Part shown: piece after piece, positions 1 to 12,071 of the stretch
Layout: each line of letters starts with the position of its first letter
Numbering within the stretch: the first letter of the stretch is position 1
Assembly: GCF_026241195.1 (NCBI RefSeq)
Contig: NZ_JAPFQO010000001.1
Coordinates: 186,001 to 250,000, forward strand
Direction of reading: 5' to 3'
Origin: Pontibacter anaerobius
Lineage (GTDB): Bacteria; Bacteroidota; Bacteroidia; Cytophagales; Hymenobacteraceae
Length of the DNA stretch: 64,000 bases
Made by a program: the position numbers and the translations under genes
The notes under the pieces: model-generated
Told to the model about the DNA's origin: nothing
What the model saw: the letters and a program-made list of their open reading frames with translations, nothing else
Databases searched by the model: none

Positions 1-2174
1 AGTACCTGACAGCGGAAGAAGAGGATACGCACCACATTGCACAGGCAAATGCGCTGATCGATGATGATGGTAACTTTGTTAATGAAAGAGTAAAAGGCCG
101 TTTCGAGGGTGACTTCCCGGTAGAGGAGCCTAATACTTATACCTATATGGACGTTGCGCCGAACCAGATTGTATCGGTTGCAGCTTCCCTGATTCCGTTC
201 CTGGAGCATGACGATGCTAACCGTGCCCTGATGGGTTCAAACATGCAACGTCAGGCTGTGCCTCTACTGAAGCCAGAAGCACCTATCGTAGGTACAGGCC
301 TGGAGAGAAGAGCCGCTATTGACTCCAGAGCCCTTGTGATCGCAGAGGGAGACGGAGAGATCGACTTCGTAGACGCTAATAAAATCGTTGTGAAGTATGA
401 TCTGTCTGACGAGGAGAAACTGGTGTCGTTTGATGCTGAGTACGTAACCTATAAACTGGTTAAATTCAGAAGAACAAACCAGGATACATGTATCAACCTG
501 ACCCCTCTTGTTAAGAAAGGGCAGCGCGTTACAAAAGGCGAGCCACTGTGCGAAGGTTATGCAACTAACGACGGTGAACTGGCCATTGGTAGAAACATGC
601 AGGTGGCTTTCATGCCATGGCAGGGTTACAACTTCGAGGATGCTATTGTAATATCTGAGAGAGTTGTTCGTGACGATATCTTTACTTCTATCCACATCGA
701 GGAATTTGAACTTGAGGTTCGTGAGACGAAGCGTGGAGAGGAAGAGTTGACGTCTGAGATTCCAAACGTAAGTGAGGAAGCTGTTCGTAACCTGGATGAG
801 AATGGTATTATCCGTATCGGTGCTGAGGTTCGTGAAGGAGATATCCTGATCGGTAAGATCACGCCGAAAGGAGAGACTGATCCAACACCGGAGGAGAAAC
901 TGCTCCGTGCCATCTTTGGTGACAAAGCAGGCGACGTGAAGGATGCCTCGCTTAAGGCGCCGCCATCACTAAATGGTGTGGTGATCGAAACCAAGCTGTT
1001 TTCTCGTCCTAAGAAAGACAAGAACCTTCGTGCTAAGTCTAAGAAGGAGGTTGAGGAACTGAAGGTGAAGTATTCGAAAGAACTGAAAGCCATCAAGAAC
1101 GTGATGGTGGATAAGCTGGTGGAGCTGCTGGAAGGCAAAACTTCTCAGGGTATCCGTCACAAGTTCGGAGATGAGATCCTGACTAAAGGAGCTAAGTTCT
1201 CTCGTAAGAATATCACTGAGGCACTGTTCCCTGAAAAGAACCCATACAAGGACGAAAGCAATTATGCAGTTCCGGAAGAGGTGAACATGTTCAAAGACCT
1301 GATCCTGGAGAACTGGACTGCTGACGACAAAGTGAACAACATGCTGGTAGAGCTTGTGAAGAACTATAACAAGCGCCGCAATATCGTATCTGCACACTTT
1401 AAGCGTGAGCGTTTCACGCTGGAGGTAGGAGACGAGTTGCCAGCAGGTATTGTTCAGCTAGCCAAAGTATACATCGCCAAGAAGCGTAAGCTGAAGGTGG
1501 GTGATAAGATGGCCGGTCGTCACGGTAACAAAGGTATAGTAGCGCGAATCGTTCGCGACGAAGATATGCCATTCCTGGAAGACGGAACGCCAATGGATAT
1601 CGTACTGAACCCGCTTGGTGTACCTTCCCGAATGAACATCGGACAGATCTACGAAACTGTACTTGGATGGGCGGGTCTGAAGATGGGCCGCAAGTATGCG
1701 ACTCCAATCTTTGACGGTGCCACTGAAGAGCAGGTATCAGCTGAGCTTGCTGAAGCAGGATTGCCTCGTTTTGGTAGAACATACCTGTATGATGGTTTAT
1801 CAGGCGACAGATTCGACCAGCCGGTAACGGTAGGTGTGATCTACATGCTGAAACTGGGTCACTTGGTTGATGATAAGATGCACGCCCGTTCTATCGGACC
1901 ATACTCGCTCATCACGCAGCAGCCATTGGGTGGTAAAGCCCAGTTCGGTGGCCAGCGTTTCGGTGAGATGGAGGTGTGGGCGCTGGAAGCCTTCGGTGCT
2001 TCAAACGTGCTGCAAGAGATACTTACAGTGAAGTCAGACGACGTGATAGGCAGAGCGAAAGCTTACGAAGCCATTGTAAAAGGCGACGTGCTGCCAAAGC
2101 CAAACATCCCTGAATCATTCAATGTACTGATTCACGAGTTGAGAGGCTTGGCTCTGGAGATAACACTGGAGTAG
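1..2174 (+). CDS. rpoB: RNA polymerase beta subunit, 3' part
   Basis: This is the C-terminal part of the beta subunit of DNA-directed RNA polymerase, which forms the catalytic centre together with beta prime. The frame is open from base 3, and the translation from there continues conserved RpoB sequence without a start, so the gene begins upstream of the window. About 724 residues are present. Visible motifs are the [14 protein letters not shown] block around bases 1501-1545, which carries active-site lysines, and the C-terminal [27 protein letters not shown] block that packs against beta prime (about 1923-1990). The stop is followed by a 10-base-stem hairpin and then rpoC, the usual co-transcribed partner. 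The long antisense frames here are shadows. Confidence 0.98.
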   Translation, partial: YLTAEEEDTHHIAQANALIDDDGNFVNERVKGRFEGDFPVEEPNTYTYMDVAPNQIVSVAASLIPFLEHDDANRALMGSNMQRQAVPLLKPEAPIVGTGLERRAAIDSRALVIAEGDGEIDFVDANKIVVKYDLSDEEKLVSFDAEYVTYKLVKFRRTNQDTCINLTPLVKKGQRVTKGEPLCEGYATNDGELAIGRNMQVAFMPWQGYNFEDAIVISERVVRDDIFTSIHIEEFELEVRETKRGEEELTSEIPNVSEEAVRNLDENGIIRIGAEVREGDILIGKITPKGETDPTPEEKLLRAIFGDKAGDVKDASLKAPPSLNGVVIETKLFSRPKKDKNLRAKSKKEVEELKVKYSKELKAIKNVMVDKLVELLEGKTSQGIRHKFGDEILTKGAKFSRKNITEALFPEKNPYKDESNYAVPEEVNMFKDLILENWTADDKVNNMLVELVKNYNKRRNIVSAHFKRERFTLEVGDELPAGIVQLAKVYIAKKRKLKVGDKMAGRHGNKGIVARIVRDEDMPFLEDGTPMDIVLNPLGVPSRMNIGQIYETVLGWAGLKMGRKYATPIFDGATEEQVSAELAEAGLPRFGRTYLYDGLSGDRFDQPVTVGVIYMLKLGHLVDDKMHARSIGPYSLITQQPLGGKAQFGGQRFGEMEVWALEAFGASNVLQEILTVKSDDVIGRAKAYEAIVKGDVLPKPNIPESFNVLIHELRGLALEITLE

Positions 2175-2184
2175 AAAGTATAAA

Positions 2185-2218
2185 GCAAAGCGCTGCGGCA
2201 TTGGCCAAAGCGCTTTGC
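2185..2218 (+). other. rpoB-rpoC intergenic hairpin
   Basis: The arms GCAAAGCGCT (2185-2194) and AGCGCTTTGC (2209-2218) form a perfect 10-base stem with a 14-base loop. No run of T follows, so it is more likely an RNA-processing or stability element, or a leaky attenuator, than a full terminator. AAGTATAAA lies just before it (2176-2184). Confidence 0.6.
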
Positions 2219-2276
2219 ATACTTATACTGGTTAAGCTGTAAGGCATATTCATTGTATCGACATTATTCTAATAAT

Positions 2277-5200
2277 ATGGCATTTGCGAAAAACAAAAAG
2301 CTAACTCAGGACTTCTCAAAGGTAACGATCAGCTTGGCTTCACCGGAGTCAATTCTGGAGCGTTCCAACGGGGAGGTAGTAAAACCTGAGACCATAAACT
2401 ATAGAACCTATAAGCCTGAGATGGGTGGTCTGTTCTGCGAAAGAATATTCGGACCCGTAAAGGACTGGGAATGCCACTGCGGAAAGTATAAAAGAATCAG
2501 ATACAAAGGCATCATCTGCGACCGTTGCGGCGTAGAGGTGACTGAGAAAAAAGTGCGCCGCGAGCGTATGGGCCACATTGAGTTAGTGGTTCCTGTGGCA
2601 CACATCTGGTACTTCAAATCTCTTCCAAACAAAATAGGTTATCTGTTAGGCCTGCCAACTAAGAAGCTTGACCAGATCATCTACTACGAAAGATATGTAG
2701 TTATCCAGCCAGGTATACTTGCGGAAGATGGCGTGAACACGCTAGACTTCCTGACAGAGGATGAGTACCTGGACATGGTGGATAAACTGCCGCGTGAGAA
2801 CCAGGTTTTGGATAATAACGATCCGAACAAGTTCATAGCGAAGATGGGAGCTGAGGCCCTGCAAATGCTGCTGGAGCGCATCAACCTAGATGACCTTTCT
2901 TATGAGCTGCGCCATGCAGCCGCGCACGAGACATCGCAGCAGCGTAAAGCTGAGGCCTTGAAGCGCCTGCGTGTTGTAGAAGCATTCCGCGACGCCACTA
3001 CCCGCATTGAGAACAGACCAGAGTGGATGATCATCCGCATGGTGCCTGTTATACCGCCAGAGCTACGTCCGCTCGTTCCGTTGGATGGTGGCCGTTTCGC
3101 TACTTCCGACTTGAACGACCTTTACAGACGTGTTATCATCCGTAACAACCGTCTGAAGCGTCTGATCGAGATTAAGGCTCCTGAAGTAATCCTTCGTAAC
3201 GAGAAGCGAATGCTGCAGGAAGCGGTAGACTCTCTGTTCGACAACTCACGTAAAGTGAACGCTGTTCGTGCCGAGGGTAACCGTGCGTTAAAATCACTTT
3301 CTGACATGCTGAAAGGCAAGCAGGGACGTTTCCGTCAGAACTTGCTTGGTAAGCGTGTTGACTACTCTGGGCGTTCGGTAATTGTGGTTGGTCCTGAACT
3401 GAAGCTGCACGAGTGCGGTCTGCCTAAGAATATGGCAGCTGAGCTCTTCAAGCCGTTCATCATCCGCAAGCTGATCGAAAGAGGTATTGTTAAAACTGTA
3501 AAGTCAGCAAAGAAGATAGTAGACCGTAAGGACCCGGTAGTATGGGATATCTTGGAGAACGTGCTGAAAGGCCATCCAGTGCTCCTTAACCGTGCCCCTA
3601 CGCTCCACAGATTAGGTATCCAGGCATTCCAGCCAAAACTGATCGAAGGTAAGGCGATCCAGCTGCACCCACTGGTGTGTACGGCATTCAACGCCGACTT
3701 TGACGGTGACCAGATGGCGGTGCACGTTCCACTAGGACCGGCAGCTGTACTGGAAGCCTCTATGCTGATGCTTGCCTCGCACAACATCCTGAACCCTGCC
3801 AATGGTGCCCCAATCACGGTGCCATCTCAGGACATGGTACTTGGTTTATACTATGTATCGAAAGGAAAGCGAAGCACAGAAACCGAGAAAATCGCTGGTG
3901 AAGGTATGAGCTTCTACTCTGCGGAGGAAGTGATTATCGCCATCAACGAAGGAAGAATATCCAAACATGCTTACATTAAGGTAAGAACTAAGGTTAAGAA
4001 CGAGAACGGAGAACTGGAGACGAAGCTTATCGAAACAGTTGCCGGCCGTGTGATCTTTAATCAGTTTGTACCTGAAGAGGTAGGTTACCTGGACGAACTG
4101 CTGACGAAGAAAAAACTGCAGCAGGTAATCTCCAGAGTATTTAAGGAAACGGGTATGGCACGTACTGCCCAGTTCCTAGACGATATTAAAACCCTGGGAT
4201 TCCAGTCAGCCTACAAAGGTGGTCTGTCAATGGGTCTGGGTGATATTAATATCCCTGCAGAAAAGGAAATTCTGGTAGAGCAGGCCAAGAAAGATGTAGA
4301 TGCTGTATGGCAAAACTACTCTATGGGTCTGATCACTGATAACGAACGTTACAACCAGGTAATTGATATCTGGACACGTATCAACAACCAGATTACTGAA
4401 ACGCTGATGCGCCGTCTTGAAAATGAGGATCAGGGCTTCAACTCAATCTTCATGATGATGCACTCTGGAGCCCGTGGTTCAAGAGAGCAGATTCGTCAGC
4501 TGGGTGGTATGCGTGGTCTGATGGCTAAGCCTCAGAAGTCACTTCAGGGTTCAGTAGGTGAGATTATTGAAAACCCAATCCTTTCGAACTTTAAGGAAGG
4601 TCTGGATGTAATCGAGTACTTCATCTCAACACACGGTGCTCGTAAAGGTCTAGCCGATACGGCCCTTAAAACTGCGGATGCTGGTTACCTGACTCGTCGT
4701 CTGGTAGACGTATCTCAGGACGTAATTGTAAACGAGGAAGACTGCGGTACACTAAGAGGCCTGGAAGTTAGCGCACTGAAAGACAATGAGGATATTGTTG
4801 AATCATTGTCAGAGCGTATACTAGGTCGTGTGGCTGTACATGATGTATTCGACCCGATCACAAATGACCTGATAGTAGAATCAGGCGTAGAGATTACAGA
4901 AGATGTTGCACGTGCTATCGAAAACACTGCGATTGATTCTGTCGAAATCCGCTCAGTATTAACTTGCGAGTCTAAGCGTGGTATTTGTGCTAAGTGCTAC
5001 GGCCGTAACCTGGCAACAGGATTTATGGTGCAGAAAGGTGAGGCTGTTGGTGTAATCGCTGCCCAGTCTATCGGTGAGCCAGGTACACAGCTGACACTTC
5101 GTACATTCCACGTAGGTGGTACAGCTTCAAACATCGCCGTAGAAGCAACTATCATGGCGAAGTTCGGAGGTAAGATCGAGTTCGAAGATGTTCGTTCACT

Positions 5201-6593
5201 GGATACAGTAAACAATGAAGGCGAGCCGGTGAAAGTAGTAATGGGTCGTTCAGGTGAGGTAAAAGTTGTTGATCCAAATACTGGTAAGCTATTGATCAGT
5301 AACCACGTTCCTTACGGTTCATTCCTGCATGTAAATGAAGGTCAGGTCGTAGAGAAAGGCGCAGTGCTTTGTAATTGGGATCCATACAACGCGGTTATAC
5401 TTTCAGAGTTCGACGGTGAGATTACTTACGAATCGATCATTGAAGGTGTAACATACCGTGAGGAGTCTGATGAGCAGACCGGTTACCGGGAGAAAGTAAT
5501 TATCGATACAAAAGATAAGACACAGAACCCTGCCATCGTGGTTAATCCGAAGAATGGAGAGTCGAAAGGCTATAACATTCCAGTTGGAGCACACTTAACG
5601 GTGGAGAACGGAGAAAAGATCAAAGCAGGTCAGATCCTGGTGAAGATCCCGCGCGCTATCGGTAAAACCCGAGACATTACAGGTGGTCTTCCACGAGTTA
5701 CAGAGTTGTTCGAAGCACGTAACCCGTCTAACCCAGCCGTTGTGTCTGAGATTGATGGTGTAGTTACCTATGGTAGTGTGAAACGTGGTAACCGTGAAAT
5801 TTTCATTGAGTCGAAAGACGGAGTGAAGAAGAAATACATGGTGCCACTTTCTAAGCACATCCTGGTACAGGACAATGACTTTATACGTGCGGGTATGCCG
5901 CTATCTGATGGTGCTATCACACCGACAGACATACTGAATATCCAGGGACCTGGTGCAGTACAAGAGTACCTGGTAAATGAGATTCAGGAAGTATACCGAC
6001 TGCAGGGTGTGAAGATCAACGACAAGCATATTGAGGTGGTAGTACGTCAGATGATGCAGAAAGTAGTTGTAGTAGACGCTGGCGACACTAGCTTCCTGGA
6101 AAACCAAACTGTTGATAAGGTAAACTTCATGGAGGAGAACGACCACATCATCGACATGAAAGTTGTTGAGGATGCTGGAGACTCTACAAACCTGAAGCCA
6201 GGTATGATTGTTACACCTCGTCGCCTACGTGATGAGAACTCTAGCCTGAAGCGCCGCGACATGAAACTAGTAACTGTGCGCGATGCACAGCCAGCAGTTT
6301 CGCGTCCAACGCTGCAAGGTATCACACAGGCCTCGTTGGGTACTCAAAGCTTTATCTCTGCGGCATCATTCCAGGAAACTACAAAAGTACTGAGCGAAGC
6401 AGCAATCAAAGGTAAGGCGGACGAACTACTTGGCCTAAAGGAGAACGTAATTGTAGGTCACCTAATACCAGCAGGTACAGGCTTGCGCGAGTATCAGAAC
6501 CTGATTGTTGGAAGCCAGGAAGAGTACGATGCGCTTGTTGAGTCTAAAAAGACTACAGCTAAAACAAAGCAGCAGGAACTACAAAACAAATAA
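2277..6593 (+). CDS. rpoC: RNA polymerase beta prime subunit
   Basis: This is the catalytic beta prime subunit of RNA polymerase, 1438 residues from the chosen start. The frame is open from 2253, but the ATG at 2277 gives the MAFAKNKKL start usual in this phylum. An N-terminal zinc site ([19 protein letters not shown]) is visible. The [12 protein letters not shown] loop places the three magnesium-binding aspartates at D474, D476 and D478. A second zinc cluster ([13 protein letters not shown]) lies near 4969-5000. The C-terminus continues past the conserved region with a Lys/Gln-rich tail. The gene follows rpoB after about 100 bases and is followed after six bases by a DUF3467 gene. Confidence 0.98.
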   Translation: MAFAKNKKLTQDFSKVTISLASPESILERSNGEVVKPETINYRTYKPEMGGLFCERIFGPVKDWECHCGKYKRIRYKGIICDRCGVEVTEKKVRRERMGHIELVVPVAHIWYFKSLPNKIGYLLGLPTKKLDQIIYYERYVVIQPGILAEDGVNTLDFLTEDEYLDMVDKLPRENQVLDNNDPNKFIAKMGAEALQMLLERINLDDLSYELRHAAAHETSQQRKAEALKRLRVVEAFRDATTRIENRPEWMIIRMVPVIPPELRPLVPLDGGRFATSDLNDLYRRVIIRNNRLKRLIEIKAPEVILRNEKRMLQEAVDSLFDNSRKVNAVRAEGNRALKSLSDMLKGKQGRFRQNLLGKRVDYSGRSVIVVGPELKLHECGLPKNMAAELFKPFIIRKLIERGIVKTVKSAKKIVDRKDPVVWDILENVLKGHPVLLNRAPTLHRLGIQAFQPKLIEGKAIQLHPLVCTAFNADFDGDQMAVHVPLGPAAVLEASMLMLASHNILNPANGAPITVPSQDMVLGLYYVSKGKRSTETEKIAGEGMSFYSAEEVIIAINEGRISKHAYIKVRTKVKNENGELETKLIETVAGRVIFNQFVPEEVGYLDELLTKKKLQQVISRVFKETGMARTAQFLDDIKTLGFQSAYKGGLSMGLGDINIPAEKEILVEQAKKDVDAVWQNYSMGLITDNERYNQVIDIWTRINNQITETLMRRLENEDQGFNSIFMMMHSGARGSREQIRQLGGMRGLMAKPQKSLQGSVGEIIENPILSNFKEGLDVIEYFISTHGARKGLADTALKTADAGYLTRRLVDVSQDVIVNEEDCGTLRGLEVSALKDNEDIVESLSERILGRVAVHDVFDPITNDLIVESGVEITEDVARAIENTAIDSVEIRSVLTCESKRGICAKCYGRNLATGFMVQKGEAVGVIAAQSIGEPGTQLTLRTFHVGGTASNIAVEATIMAKFGGKIEFEDVRSLDTVNNEGEPVKVVMGRSGEVKVVDPNTGKLLISNHVPYGSFLHVNEGQVVEKGAVLCNWDPYNAVILSEFDGEITYESIIEGVTYREESDEQTGYREKVIIDTKDKTQNPAIVVNPKNGESKGYNIPVGAHLTVENGEKIKAGQILVKIPRAIGKTRDITGGLPRVTELFEARNPSNPAVVSEIDGVVTYGSVKRGNREIFIESKDGVKKKYMVPLSKHILVQDNDFIRAGMPLSDGAITPTDILNIQGPGAVQEYLVNEIQEVYRLQGVKINDKHIEVVVRQMMQKVVVVDAGDTSFLENQTVDKVNFMEENDHIIDMKVVEDAGDSTNLKPGMIVTPRRLRDENSSLKRRDMKLVTVRDAQPAVSRPTLQGITQASLGTQSFISAASFQETTKVLSEAAIKGKADELLGLKENVIVGHLIPAGTGLREYQNLIVGSQEEYDALVESKKTTAKTKQQELQNK

Positions 6594-6599
6594 GTAGCC

Positions 6600-6917
6600 A
6601 TGGCGGAAAATCTGCAGAAACAGAATCAGATCAACATCGAACTATCGGAAGAGGTAGCCGAGGGCGAGTATGCAAACCTTGCCATGATCGCTCATTCAAG
6701 TGGTGAGTTTGTGATTGATTTCATAAGATTGATGCCAGGACTGCCAAAAGCTAAAGTCAAATCAAGAATAGTTATCACCCCAGAGCATGCCAAAAGACTT
6801 TTGGCTGCTCTGGCTGATAATGTTAAAAAATTTGAGGCCAGCTTCGGCGAAATAAAGCAGTCACAGGATGCTCCTTCTTTCCCGATGAACTTCGGGGGAA
6901 CAGTGGGAGAGGCCTAA
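6600..6917 (+). CDS. DUF3467 family protein
   Basis: This small acidic protein (105 residues) matches the DUF3467 family as I recall it; its function is not established. It has no signal peptide or membrane segment. The central block (YANLAMIAHSSGEFVIDF..MPG..KAKVKSRIVITPEHAKRLL) is the recognisable family core. Its start lies six bases after the rpoC stop, so it is almost certainly co-transcribed and translated with rpoC. That position suggests a link to transcription or RNA polymerase assembly, but this is inference from context only. Confidence 0.85.
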   Translation: MAENLQKQNQINIELSEEVAEGEYANLAMIAHSSGEFVIDFIRLMPGLPKAKVKSRIVITPEHAKRLLAALADNVKKFEASFGEIKQSQDAPSFPMNFGGTVGEA

Positions 6918-6943
6918 GGCGCAGAGAATTAATGAATTAAAAT

Positions 6944-6975
6944 TTTGAATTTGCAAAGTGATTTTTATACCTTTG
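6944..6975 (+). promoter_or_regulatory. Bacteroidota-type promoter of the str operon
   Basis: A TTTG at 6944-6947 and TACCTTTG at 6968-6975 are separated by 20 bases. This matches the phylum's housekeeping promoter (-33 TTTG, -7 TAnnTTTG) exactly. Transcription would start a few bases downstream, about 40 bases before rpsL. Confidence 0.75.
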
Positions 6976-7021
6976 CAGACCAAAATTTAAAGTGGAAAAA
7001 TCTATAATTAACAGCTAGTAA

Positions 7022-7435
7022 ATGCCTACTATACAGCAATTAGTAAGAAAAGGCAGAGAAAAATTGACGTTCAAGTCAAAGTCTCCTGCCTTAGATTCAT
7101 GCCCACAGCGCCGTGGTGTATGTACAAGAGTATATACTACTACGCCTAAGAAGCCTAACTCTGCAATGCGTAAAGTAGCCAGAGTAAGACTTACAAACGG
7201 CAAAGAAGTAAACGCCTATATCCCAGGTGAAGGTCACAACCTTCAGGAGCACTCTATTGTGCTGATCAGAGGCGGTAGAGTGAAAGACCTTCCAGGTGTA
7301 CGTTACCACATCGTACGTGGAGCACTGGACACAGCTGGCGTAAGCGGCCGTCTTCAGTCACGCTCTAAGTATGGTGCTAAGAGACCTAAGCCAGGACAGC
7401 CAGCGGCTGCTGCAGGTAAAGGAAAAAAGAAATAA
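7022..7435 (+). CDS. rpsL: 30S ribosomal protein S12
   Basis: S12 lies at the decoding centre of the small ribosomal subunit and controls fidelity. The 137-residue product has the conserved TTPKKPNSA loop (lysines about 43-44) and the [14 protein letters not shown] loop, the two sites where streptomycin-resistance changes usually fall; both look wild type. The basic C-terminal tail (GKGKKK) is slightly extended. It is the first gene of the str operon, about 45 bases downstream of a well-formed promoter, followed by rpsG. Confidence 0.97.
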   Translation: MPTIQQLVRKGREKLTFKSKSPALDSCPQRRGVCTRVYTTTPKKPNSAMRKVARVRLTNGKEVNAYIPGEGHNLQEHSIVLIRGGRVKDLPGVRYHIVRGALDTAGVSGRLQSRSKYGAKRPKPGQPAAAAGKGKKK

Positions 7436-7454
7436 TCCCTAGAGTTTTAATACA

Positions 7455-7922
7455 ATGAGAAAAGCAAAGCCTAAAAGTAGAATTCTCCTTCCTGATCCAA
7501 AATACAAAGAGACATTGGTGACACGTTTCGTTAACTACCTGATGGAAGACGGAAAGAAAAGTGTTGCTTATGGTATCTTCTATGATGCTGTAGAACTAGT
7601 AGAGCAAAGAACTAAAGAAAACGGTCTCGAAACTTGGAAGAAGGCGTTGAACAACATCATGCCTAGCGTCGAGGTAAAGAGCCGCAGGGTAGGAGGTGCT
7701 ACTTTCCAAGTGCCGACTGAGGTTCGTCCGGACCGCAGAGTATCTCTTGGTATCAAATGGATGATATCATACGCTCGTAAGAGAGGTGAGAAGACAATGA
7801 AAGATAGGTTAGCAGGTGAAATTATCGCAGCTGCTAAAGGTGAAGGTGCTGCCGTTAAGAAAAAAGACGACACGCACAGAATGGCAGAAGCGAACAAAGC
7901 ATTCTCTCACTTTAGATTCTAA
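7455..7922 (+). CDS. rpsG: 30S ribosomal protein S7
   Basis: S7 starts assembly of the 3' domain of 16S rRNA and lines the E site. The 155-residue length is normal. Conserved elements include RKAKP near the start, [12 protein letters not shown] and the C-terminal [15 protein letters not shown]. It lies 19 bases after rpsL and three bases before fusA in the str operon, so translation coupling is likely. Confidence 0.97.
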   Translation: MRKAKPKSRILLPDPKYKETLVTRFVNYLMEDGKKSVAYGIFYDAVELVEQRTKENGLETWKKALNNIMPSVEVKSRRVGGATFQVPTEVRPDRRVSLGIKWMISYARKRGEKTMKDRLAGEIIAAAKGEGAAVKKKDDTHRMAEANKAFSHFRF

Positions 7923-7925
7923 ATT

Positions 7926-10031
7926 ATGAATACGCGCGACTTAAAATATACAAGAAACATCGGTATTGCAGCACACATTGACGCTGGTAAAACAACTACC
8001 ACGGAACGTATACTTTACTATGCTGGTGTAAGCCACAAAATTGGTGAAGTACACGATGGTGCAGCTACCATGGACTGGATGGAGCAGGAGCAAGAAAGAG
8101 GTATTACCATTACTTCTGCTGCTACAACAGTTAGCTGGCCTTATAGAGGCGATAACTACCATATCAACATCATTGATACTCCTGGTCACGTGGACTTTAC
8201 CGTAGAGGTAAACCGTTCTTTACGTGTATTGGATGGTCTGGTGTTCCTGTTTTCTGCCGTAGACGGTGTAGAGCCACAGTCAGAGACAAACTGGCGCCTT
8301 GCTGACAACTATAAAGTAGCTCGTATCGGTTTCGTTAACAAAATGGACCGTTCAGGAGCTGATTTCCTAGCTGTTTGTAAGCAGGTGAAGGAAATGCTAG
8401 GAAGCAACGCAGTTGCACTTCAATTACCGATCGGCTCTGAAGATAACTTCAGAGGTGTAGTTGACCTGGTAAATAACCGTGGAATTATCTGGAATGAAGA
8501 TGATAAAGGTATGACCTTTACTGAAGTCCCGATTCCGGATGACATGGTTGAAGAAGCTGAAGAGTATAGAGAAAAACTTCTGGAGGCAGTAGCCGAGTAC
8601 GATGAGACTTTGATGGAGAAATACTTCGAAGACCCGAATTCAATTTCAGAAGCAGAAATTATCGCTGCGCTACGCGCCGCTACCATTGACATGGCAATTG
8701 TTCCAATGCTTTGCGGTTCTTCATTCAAGAACAAAGGCGTACAGACAATGCTTGACTATGTAATGGCATTGATTCCTTCTCCACTAGATAGAGATAACAT
8801 CAAAGGAATCAACCCAGATACAGGTGCTGAGGTGACTCGTAAGCCAAGCTACGATGAGCCTTTTTCAGGATTGGCATTTAAGATTGCAACTGACCCTTAC
8901 GTAGGACGCCTTTGCTTCGTACGTGCGTACTCAGGTGTGTTAGAGTCTGGATCATATGTCTTCAACACCCGTTCAGGTAACAAAGAGCGTATCTCTCGCA
9001 TTTTCCAAATGCACGCCAACAAGCAGAACCAGATTGAAAGATTAGGTGCTGGTGATATTGGTGCAGTTGTAGGCTTTAAGGATATCAAAACAGGTGACAC
9101 GCTTTGCGACCAGAGTGCGAAAATCGTACTAGAGTCAATGGAGTTCCCAGAGCCAGTGATTGGCTATGCTATTGAGCCGAAGTCACAAGCTGACTCTGAC
9201 AAGATGGGTATGGCTATTGCCAAGCTTATCGAGGAGGATCCAACACTTCAGGTAAACACTGATGAGGAGACAGGTCAGACCATCCTTCGTGGTATGGGCG
9301 AGCTTCACCTGGAGATCATCATTGATCGTATGAAGCGCGAGTTCAAAGTTGAACTGAACCAAGGTGCACCACAGGTAGCTTACAAAGAGACTATCACTAA
9401 GAGCGTTGAGCACCGTGAGGTATTCAAGAAGCAGTCTGGTGGTCGTGGTAAGTTTGCAGACATCGTATTTGAAATGGGGCCACGTGAAGATGGTAAGCAA
9501 GGACTGGAGTTCGTGAATGCTATCGTAGGTGGTGTTATTCCTCGTGAATTCATCCCGGCAGTACAGAAAGGTTTCGAAGAAGCTATGAAGAATGGTATCC
9601 TGGCTGGCTTCCCGATAGATTCTATGAAAGTGCGTCTGTTCCACGGTTCATTCCACGATGTAGACTCTGACTCTCTTTCTTTTGAACTTGCTGCACGTCA
9701 AGGATTCAAAGAAGCAGGTAAGCAATGTGCTCCAAAACTTCTTGAGCCGATCATGGCTGTAGACGTTGTTACTCCAGACGAGTACACAGGTCCGGTAACA
9801 GGTGACTTGAACAGAAGAAGAGGTATCATGAAGGGCATGGATACTAAAGGTACTTCAACTGTAGTTAAAGCTGACGTTCCACTTTCAGAATTGTTTGGTT
9901 ACGTAACTGACCTTCGTACCATTACTTCTGGTAGAGCTACTGCTTCACTTACGTTCGATCACTACGAGCAGGTGCCGCAGAACTTAGCAGATGCTATCAT
10001 TGCCAAAATAAAGGGAACAGCAGCAAAATAG
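7926..10031 (+). CDS. fusA: Elongation factor G
   Basis: EF-G is the GTPase that moves tRNA and mRNA during translocation and helps recycle ribosomes. The 701-residue protein has the G1 motif [12 protein letters not shown] near residue 16, DTPGHVDF (G3) and NKMD (G4), followed by the usual domains II-V, including [10 protein letters not shown] and [16 protein letters not shown] near the end. Length and gene position in the str operon mark it as the housekeeping copy. Confidence 0.97.
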   Translation: MNTRDLKYTRNIGIAAHIDAGKTTTTERILYYAGVSHKIGEVHDGAATMDWMEQEQERGITITSAATTVSWPYRGDNYHINIIDTPGHVDFTVEVNRSLRVLDGLVFLFSAVDGVEPQSETNWRLADNYKVARIGFVNKMDRSGADFLAVCKQVKEMLGSNAVALQLPIGSEDNFRGVVDLVNNRGIIWNEDDKGMTFTEVPIPDDMVEEAEEYREKLLEAVAEYDETLMEKYFEDPNSISEAEIIAALRAATIDMAIVPMLCGSSFKNKGVQTMLDYVMALIPSPLDRDNIKGINPDTGAEVTRKPSYDEPFSGLAFKIATDPYVGRLCFVRAYSGVLESGSYVFNTRSGNKERISRIFQMHANKQNQIERLGAGDIGAVVGFKDIKTGDTLCDQSAKIVLESMEFPEPVIGYAIEPKSQADSDKMGMAIAKLIEEDPTLQVNTDEETGQTILRGMGELHLEIIIDRMKREFKVELNQGAPQVAYKETITKSVEHREVFKKQSGGRGKFADIVFEMGPREDGKQGLEFVNAIVGGVIPREFIPAVQKGFEEAMKNGILAGFPIDSMKVRLFHGSFHDVDSDSLSFELAARQGFKEAGKQCAPKLLEPIMAVDVVTPDEYTGPVTGDLNRRRGIMKGMDTKGTSTVVKADVPLSELFGYVTDLRTITSGRATASLTFDHYEQVPQNLADAIIAKIKGTAAK

Positions 10032-10040
10032 TAGTATAAG

Positions 10041-10346
10041 ATGAATCAGAAAATCAGAATAAAGCTTAAGTCATACGATCATAACCTGGTGGATAAATCA
10101 TCAGAGAAGATTGTAAAAGCGGTAAAAGCTACAGGCGCTATCGTTAGCGGTCCAATTCCACTTCCAACTGAGAAGGATAAGTTTACAGTGCTTCGTTCAC
10201 CACACGTGAACAAGAAATCTCGCGAGCAGTTTCAGCTTTGCACTTACAAGAGATTAGTAGATATTTACTCTACAAGCTCTAAAACAGTAGATGCCTTGAT
10301 GAAGCTTGAATTGCCTAGCGGTGTAGATGTAGAAATCAAAGTTTGA
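10041..10346 (+). CDS. rpsJ: 30S ribosomal protein S10
   Basis: S10 is a small-subunit protein that also takes part in antitermination as NusE. The 101-residue product has the conserved [16 protein letters not shown] start and the loop [28 protein letters not shown]. It sits at the end of the str operon, nine bases after fusA, and is cut off from rplC by a strong terminator and a new promoter. S10 is therefore transcribed with S12-S7-EF-G rather than leading the S10 operon. Confidence 0.97.
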   Translation: MNQKIRIKLKSYDHNLVDKSSEKIVKAVKATGAIVSGPIPLPTEKDKFTVLRSPHVNKKSREQFQLCTYKRLVDIYSTSSKTVDALMKLELPSGVDVEIKV

Positions 10347-10366
10347 TAACATCGCATAAGCTTTAC

Positions 10367-10399
10367 AAAAGAGGAGAACAATCGTTCTCCTCTTTTTTT
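10367..10399 (+). terminator. Rho-independent terminator after rpsJ
   Basis: The arms at 10367-10379 (AAAAGAGGAGAAC) and 10384-10396 form a 13-base perfect stem with a four-base loop, followed by T residues. It ends the str operon. Confidence 0.9.
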
Positions 10400-10432
10400 A
10401 TACCTGCTTGAAAATAAATATTTTAGAGAAAG

Positions 10433-10465
10433 CTTGAAAAGAAGCTTAAAAATTTATTAACTTTG
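10433..10465 (+). promoter_or_regulatory. Promoter of the rplC-rplQ operon
   Basis: TAACTTTG at 10458-10465 is a full -7 match. The -33 element is CTTG (10433-10436), one base off TTTG, with a spacer of 21. It lies between the rpsJ terminator and rplC, leaving a leader of about 55 bases. Confidence 0.65.
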
Positions 10466-10525
10466 CACTCCCTTAGCGAAATAGGGGGCAATGAATTATT
10501 GTATCCATCTCTAAACAAAAGTTGA

Positions 10526-11143
10526 ATGCCTGGAATTATCGGTAAAAAAATCGGAATGACAAGCCTCTTCACTGCAGATGGTAAATACACACCAGTTACG
10601 CTTATTCAAGCAGGTCCGTGTGTAGTTACTCAGGTGAAGACGGTTGAGAATGACGGCTACGCTGCTGTGCAGATTGGCTATGGTGACAAAAAACTCAAAA
10701 GAGTAACAAAAGCGGAAGCTGGTCACTATCAAAAAGCTAAGACTGCTCCTAAAAAGAAAGTAGCAGAATTTGATGTAGAAGGCGTTTCTTACAACCTGGG
10801 CGACACAGTTGATGCTACCCTGTTTGTTGAAGGCGAATTCGTGGATGTAGTAGGTACATCTAAAGGTAAAGGTTTTCAGGGTGTTGTAAAGCGCCATAAC
10901 TTTGCCGGTGTTGGTGGTCAAACGCACGGCCAGCATAACAGAGCAAGACACCCAGGTTCAATCGGTGCATGTTCTTGGCCATCAAGAGTATTCAAAGGAA
11001 TGCGCATGGCTGGTAGAATGGGTGGCAACAGAGTAAAGGTTCAAAACCTGACTGTGCTGCGCATCATCACAGAAAAAAACCTAATTGTAGTTAGTGGCTC
11101 TGTTCCTGGTGCCAGAAATTCTTACGTGTTAATTGAGAAATAA
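10526..11143 (+). CDS. rplC: 50S ribosomal protein L3
   Basis: L3 is an early-assembly protein near the peptidyl transferase centre. The 205-residue product shows [15 protein letters not shown] at the start, [16 protein letters not shown] and the [15 protein letters not shown] loop that reaches into 23S rRNA. It is the first gene of the long ribosomal operon. The next gene, rplD, starts one base after its stop. Confidence 0.97.
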   Translation: MPGIIGKKIGMTSLFTADGKYTPVTLIQAGPCVVTQVKTVENDGYAAVQIGYGDKKLKRVTKAEAGHYQKAKTAPKKKVAEFDVEGVSYNLGDTVDATLFVEGEFVDVVGTSKGKGFQGVVKRHNFAGVGGQTHGQHNRARHPGSIGACSWPSRVFKGMRMAGRMGGNRVKVQNLTVLRIITEKNLIVVSGSVPGARNSYVLIEK

Positions 11144-11144
11144 A

Positions 11145-11774
11145 ATGGAGCTCTCTGTATTAAATATTAAAGGTGAAGATACAGGCAGAAAGGTTACTCT
11201 TTCTGATGCTATTTTTGGTTTAGAGCCAAACGAGCATGCCATGTATCTTGATGTGAAGCAGTACCTGGCTAACCAAAGACAAGGTACGCACAAGTCAAAA
11301 GAGCGTAACGAGGTTGCTGGCTCTACTAAAAAGATCAAGAAGCAGAAAGGTACAGGCGGAGCACGTGCAGGTAGCATTAAGTCTCCTGTGTTTGTAGGTG
11401 GTGGTCGTGTATTCGGTCCTAAACCAAGAAACTATAGCTTTAAGCTTAACAAAAAGTTGAAGCGTGTAGCTCGTCTTTCAGCTCTTTCTCTGTTAGCACG
11501 TGACAATCGTGTAGCTCTGGTTGAGTCTTTCACAATGGAAGCTCCAAAGGCAAAAGAGTTTAGAGGTATCCTGAACAACCTGCAGTTCAATGGCAAGACT
11601 CTGGTAGTACTTCCAGCTGTAGACAAAAACATCGTACTTTCTGGAAGAAACCTTCCTAAGGTAAAAGTTTCGACTGTAAGCGATGTAAACACTTATGACC
11701 TGCTGAACACTGAGAAACTTCTTCTTGTTGAGCAATCAGTAAATGAATTAGAAAACCTCTTTAGCGCGAAATAA
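11145..11774 (+). CDS. rplD: 50S ribosomal protein L4
   Basis: L4 binds domain I of 23S rRNA and lines the exit tunnel through a long loop, here [17 protein letters not shown]. The frame is open from 11133, but the ATG at 11145 gives the expected [14 protein letters not shown] start and avoids overlap with rplC. 209 residues, a normal length. Its stop overlaps the start of rplW by one base. Confidence 0.96.
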   Translation: MELSVLNIKGEDTGRKVTLSDAIFGLEPNEHAMYLDVKQYLANQRQGTHKSKERNEVAGSTKKIKKQKGTGGARAGSIKSPVFVGGGRVFGPKPRNYSFKLNKKLKRVARLSALSLLARDNRVALVESFTMEAPKAKEFRGILNNLQFNGKTLVVLPAVDKNIVLSGRNLPKVKVSTVSDVNTYDLLNTEKLLLVEQSVNELENLFSAK

Positions 11775-12061
11775 TGAACGTTCTGAAAAGACCAATTATT
11801 ACTGAGAAGTACGCTGCCTTGAACGAGGTTGGTAAATATGCTTTTGAGGTGGAGAGAAACGCCAACAAAGTAGAGATCAAGAAGGCAGTTGAAAAGATGT
11901 ATGGCGTAACCGTTGATAAAGTATCAACAATGCGCTCTATCGGTAAGAAAAAGACGAAGTATACTAAGTCTGGAGCTGTAACTGGCCGTACCTCTCTGAT
12001 TAAGAAGGCAATTGTTACCCTTAAAGAGGGTGAAGTAATAGACTTTTACAGCGGCATATAA
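11774..12061 (+). CDS. rplW: 50S ribosomal protein L23
   Basis: L23 sits at the tunnel exit and is the docking site for trigger factor and the signal recognition particle. The 95-residue product starts [18 protein letters not shown], a clear L23 signature. The start overlaps the rplD stop (TAATG), so translation is probably coupled. rplB follows after ten bases. Confidence 0.96.
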   Translation: MNVLKRPIITEKYAALNEVGKYAFEVERNANKVEIKKAVEKMYGVTVDKVSTMRSIGKKKTKYTKSGAVTGRTSLIKKAIVTLKEGEVIDFYSGI

Positions 12062-12071
12062 TTAAGTTAAA

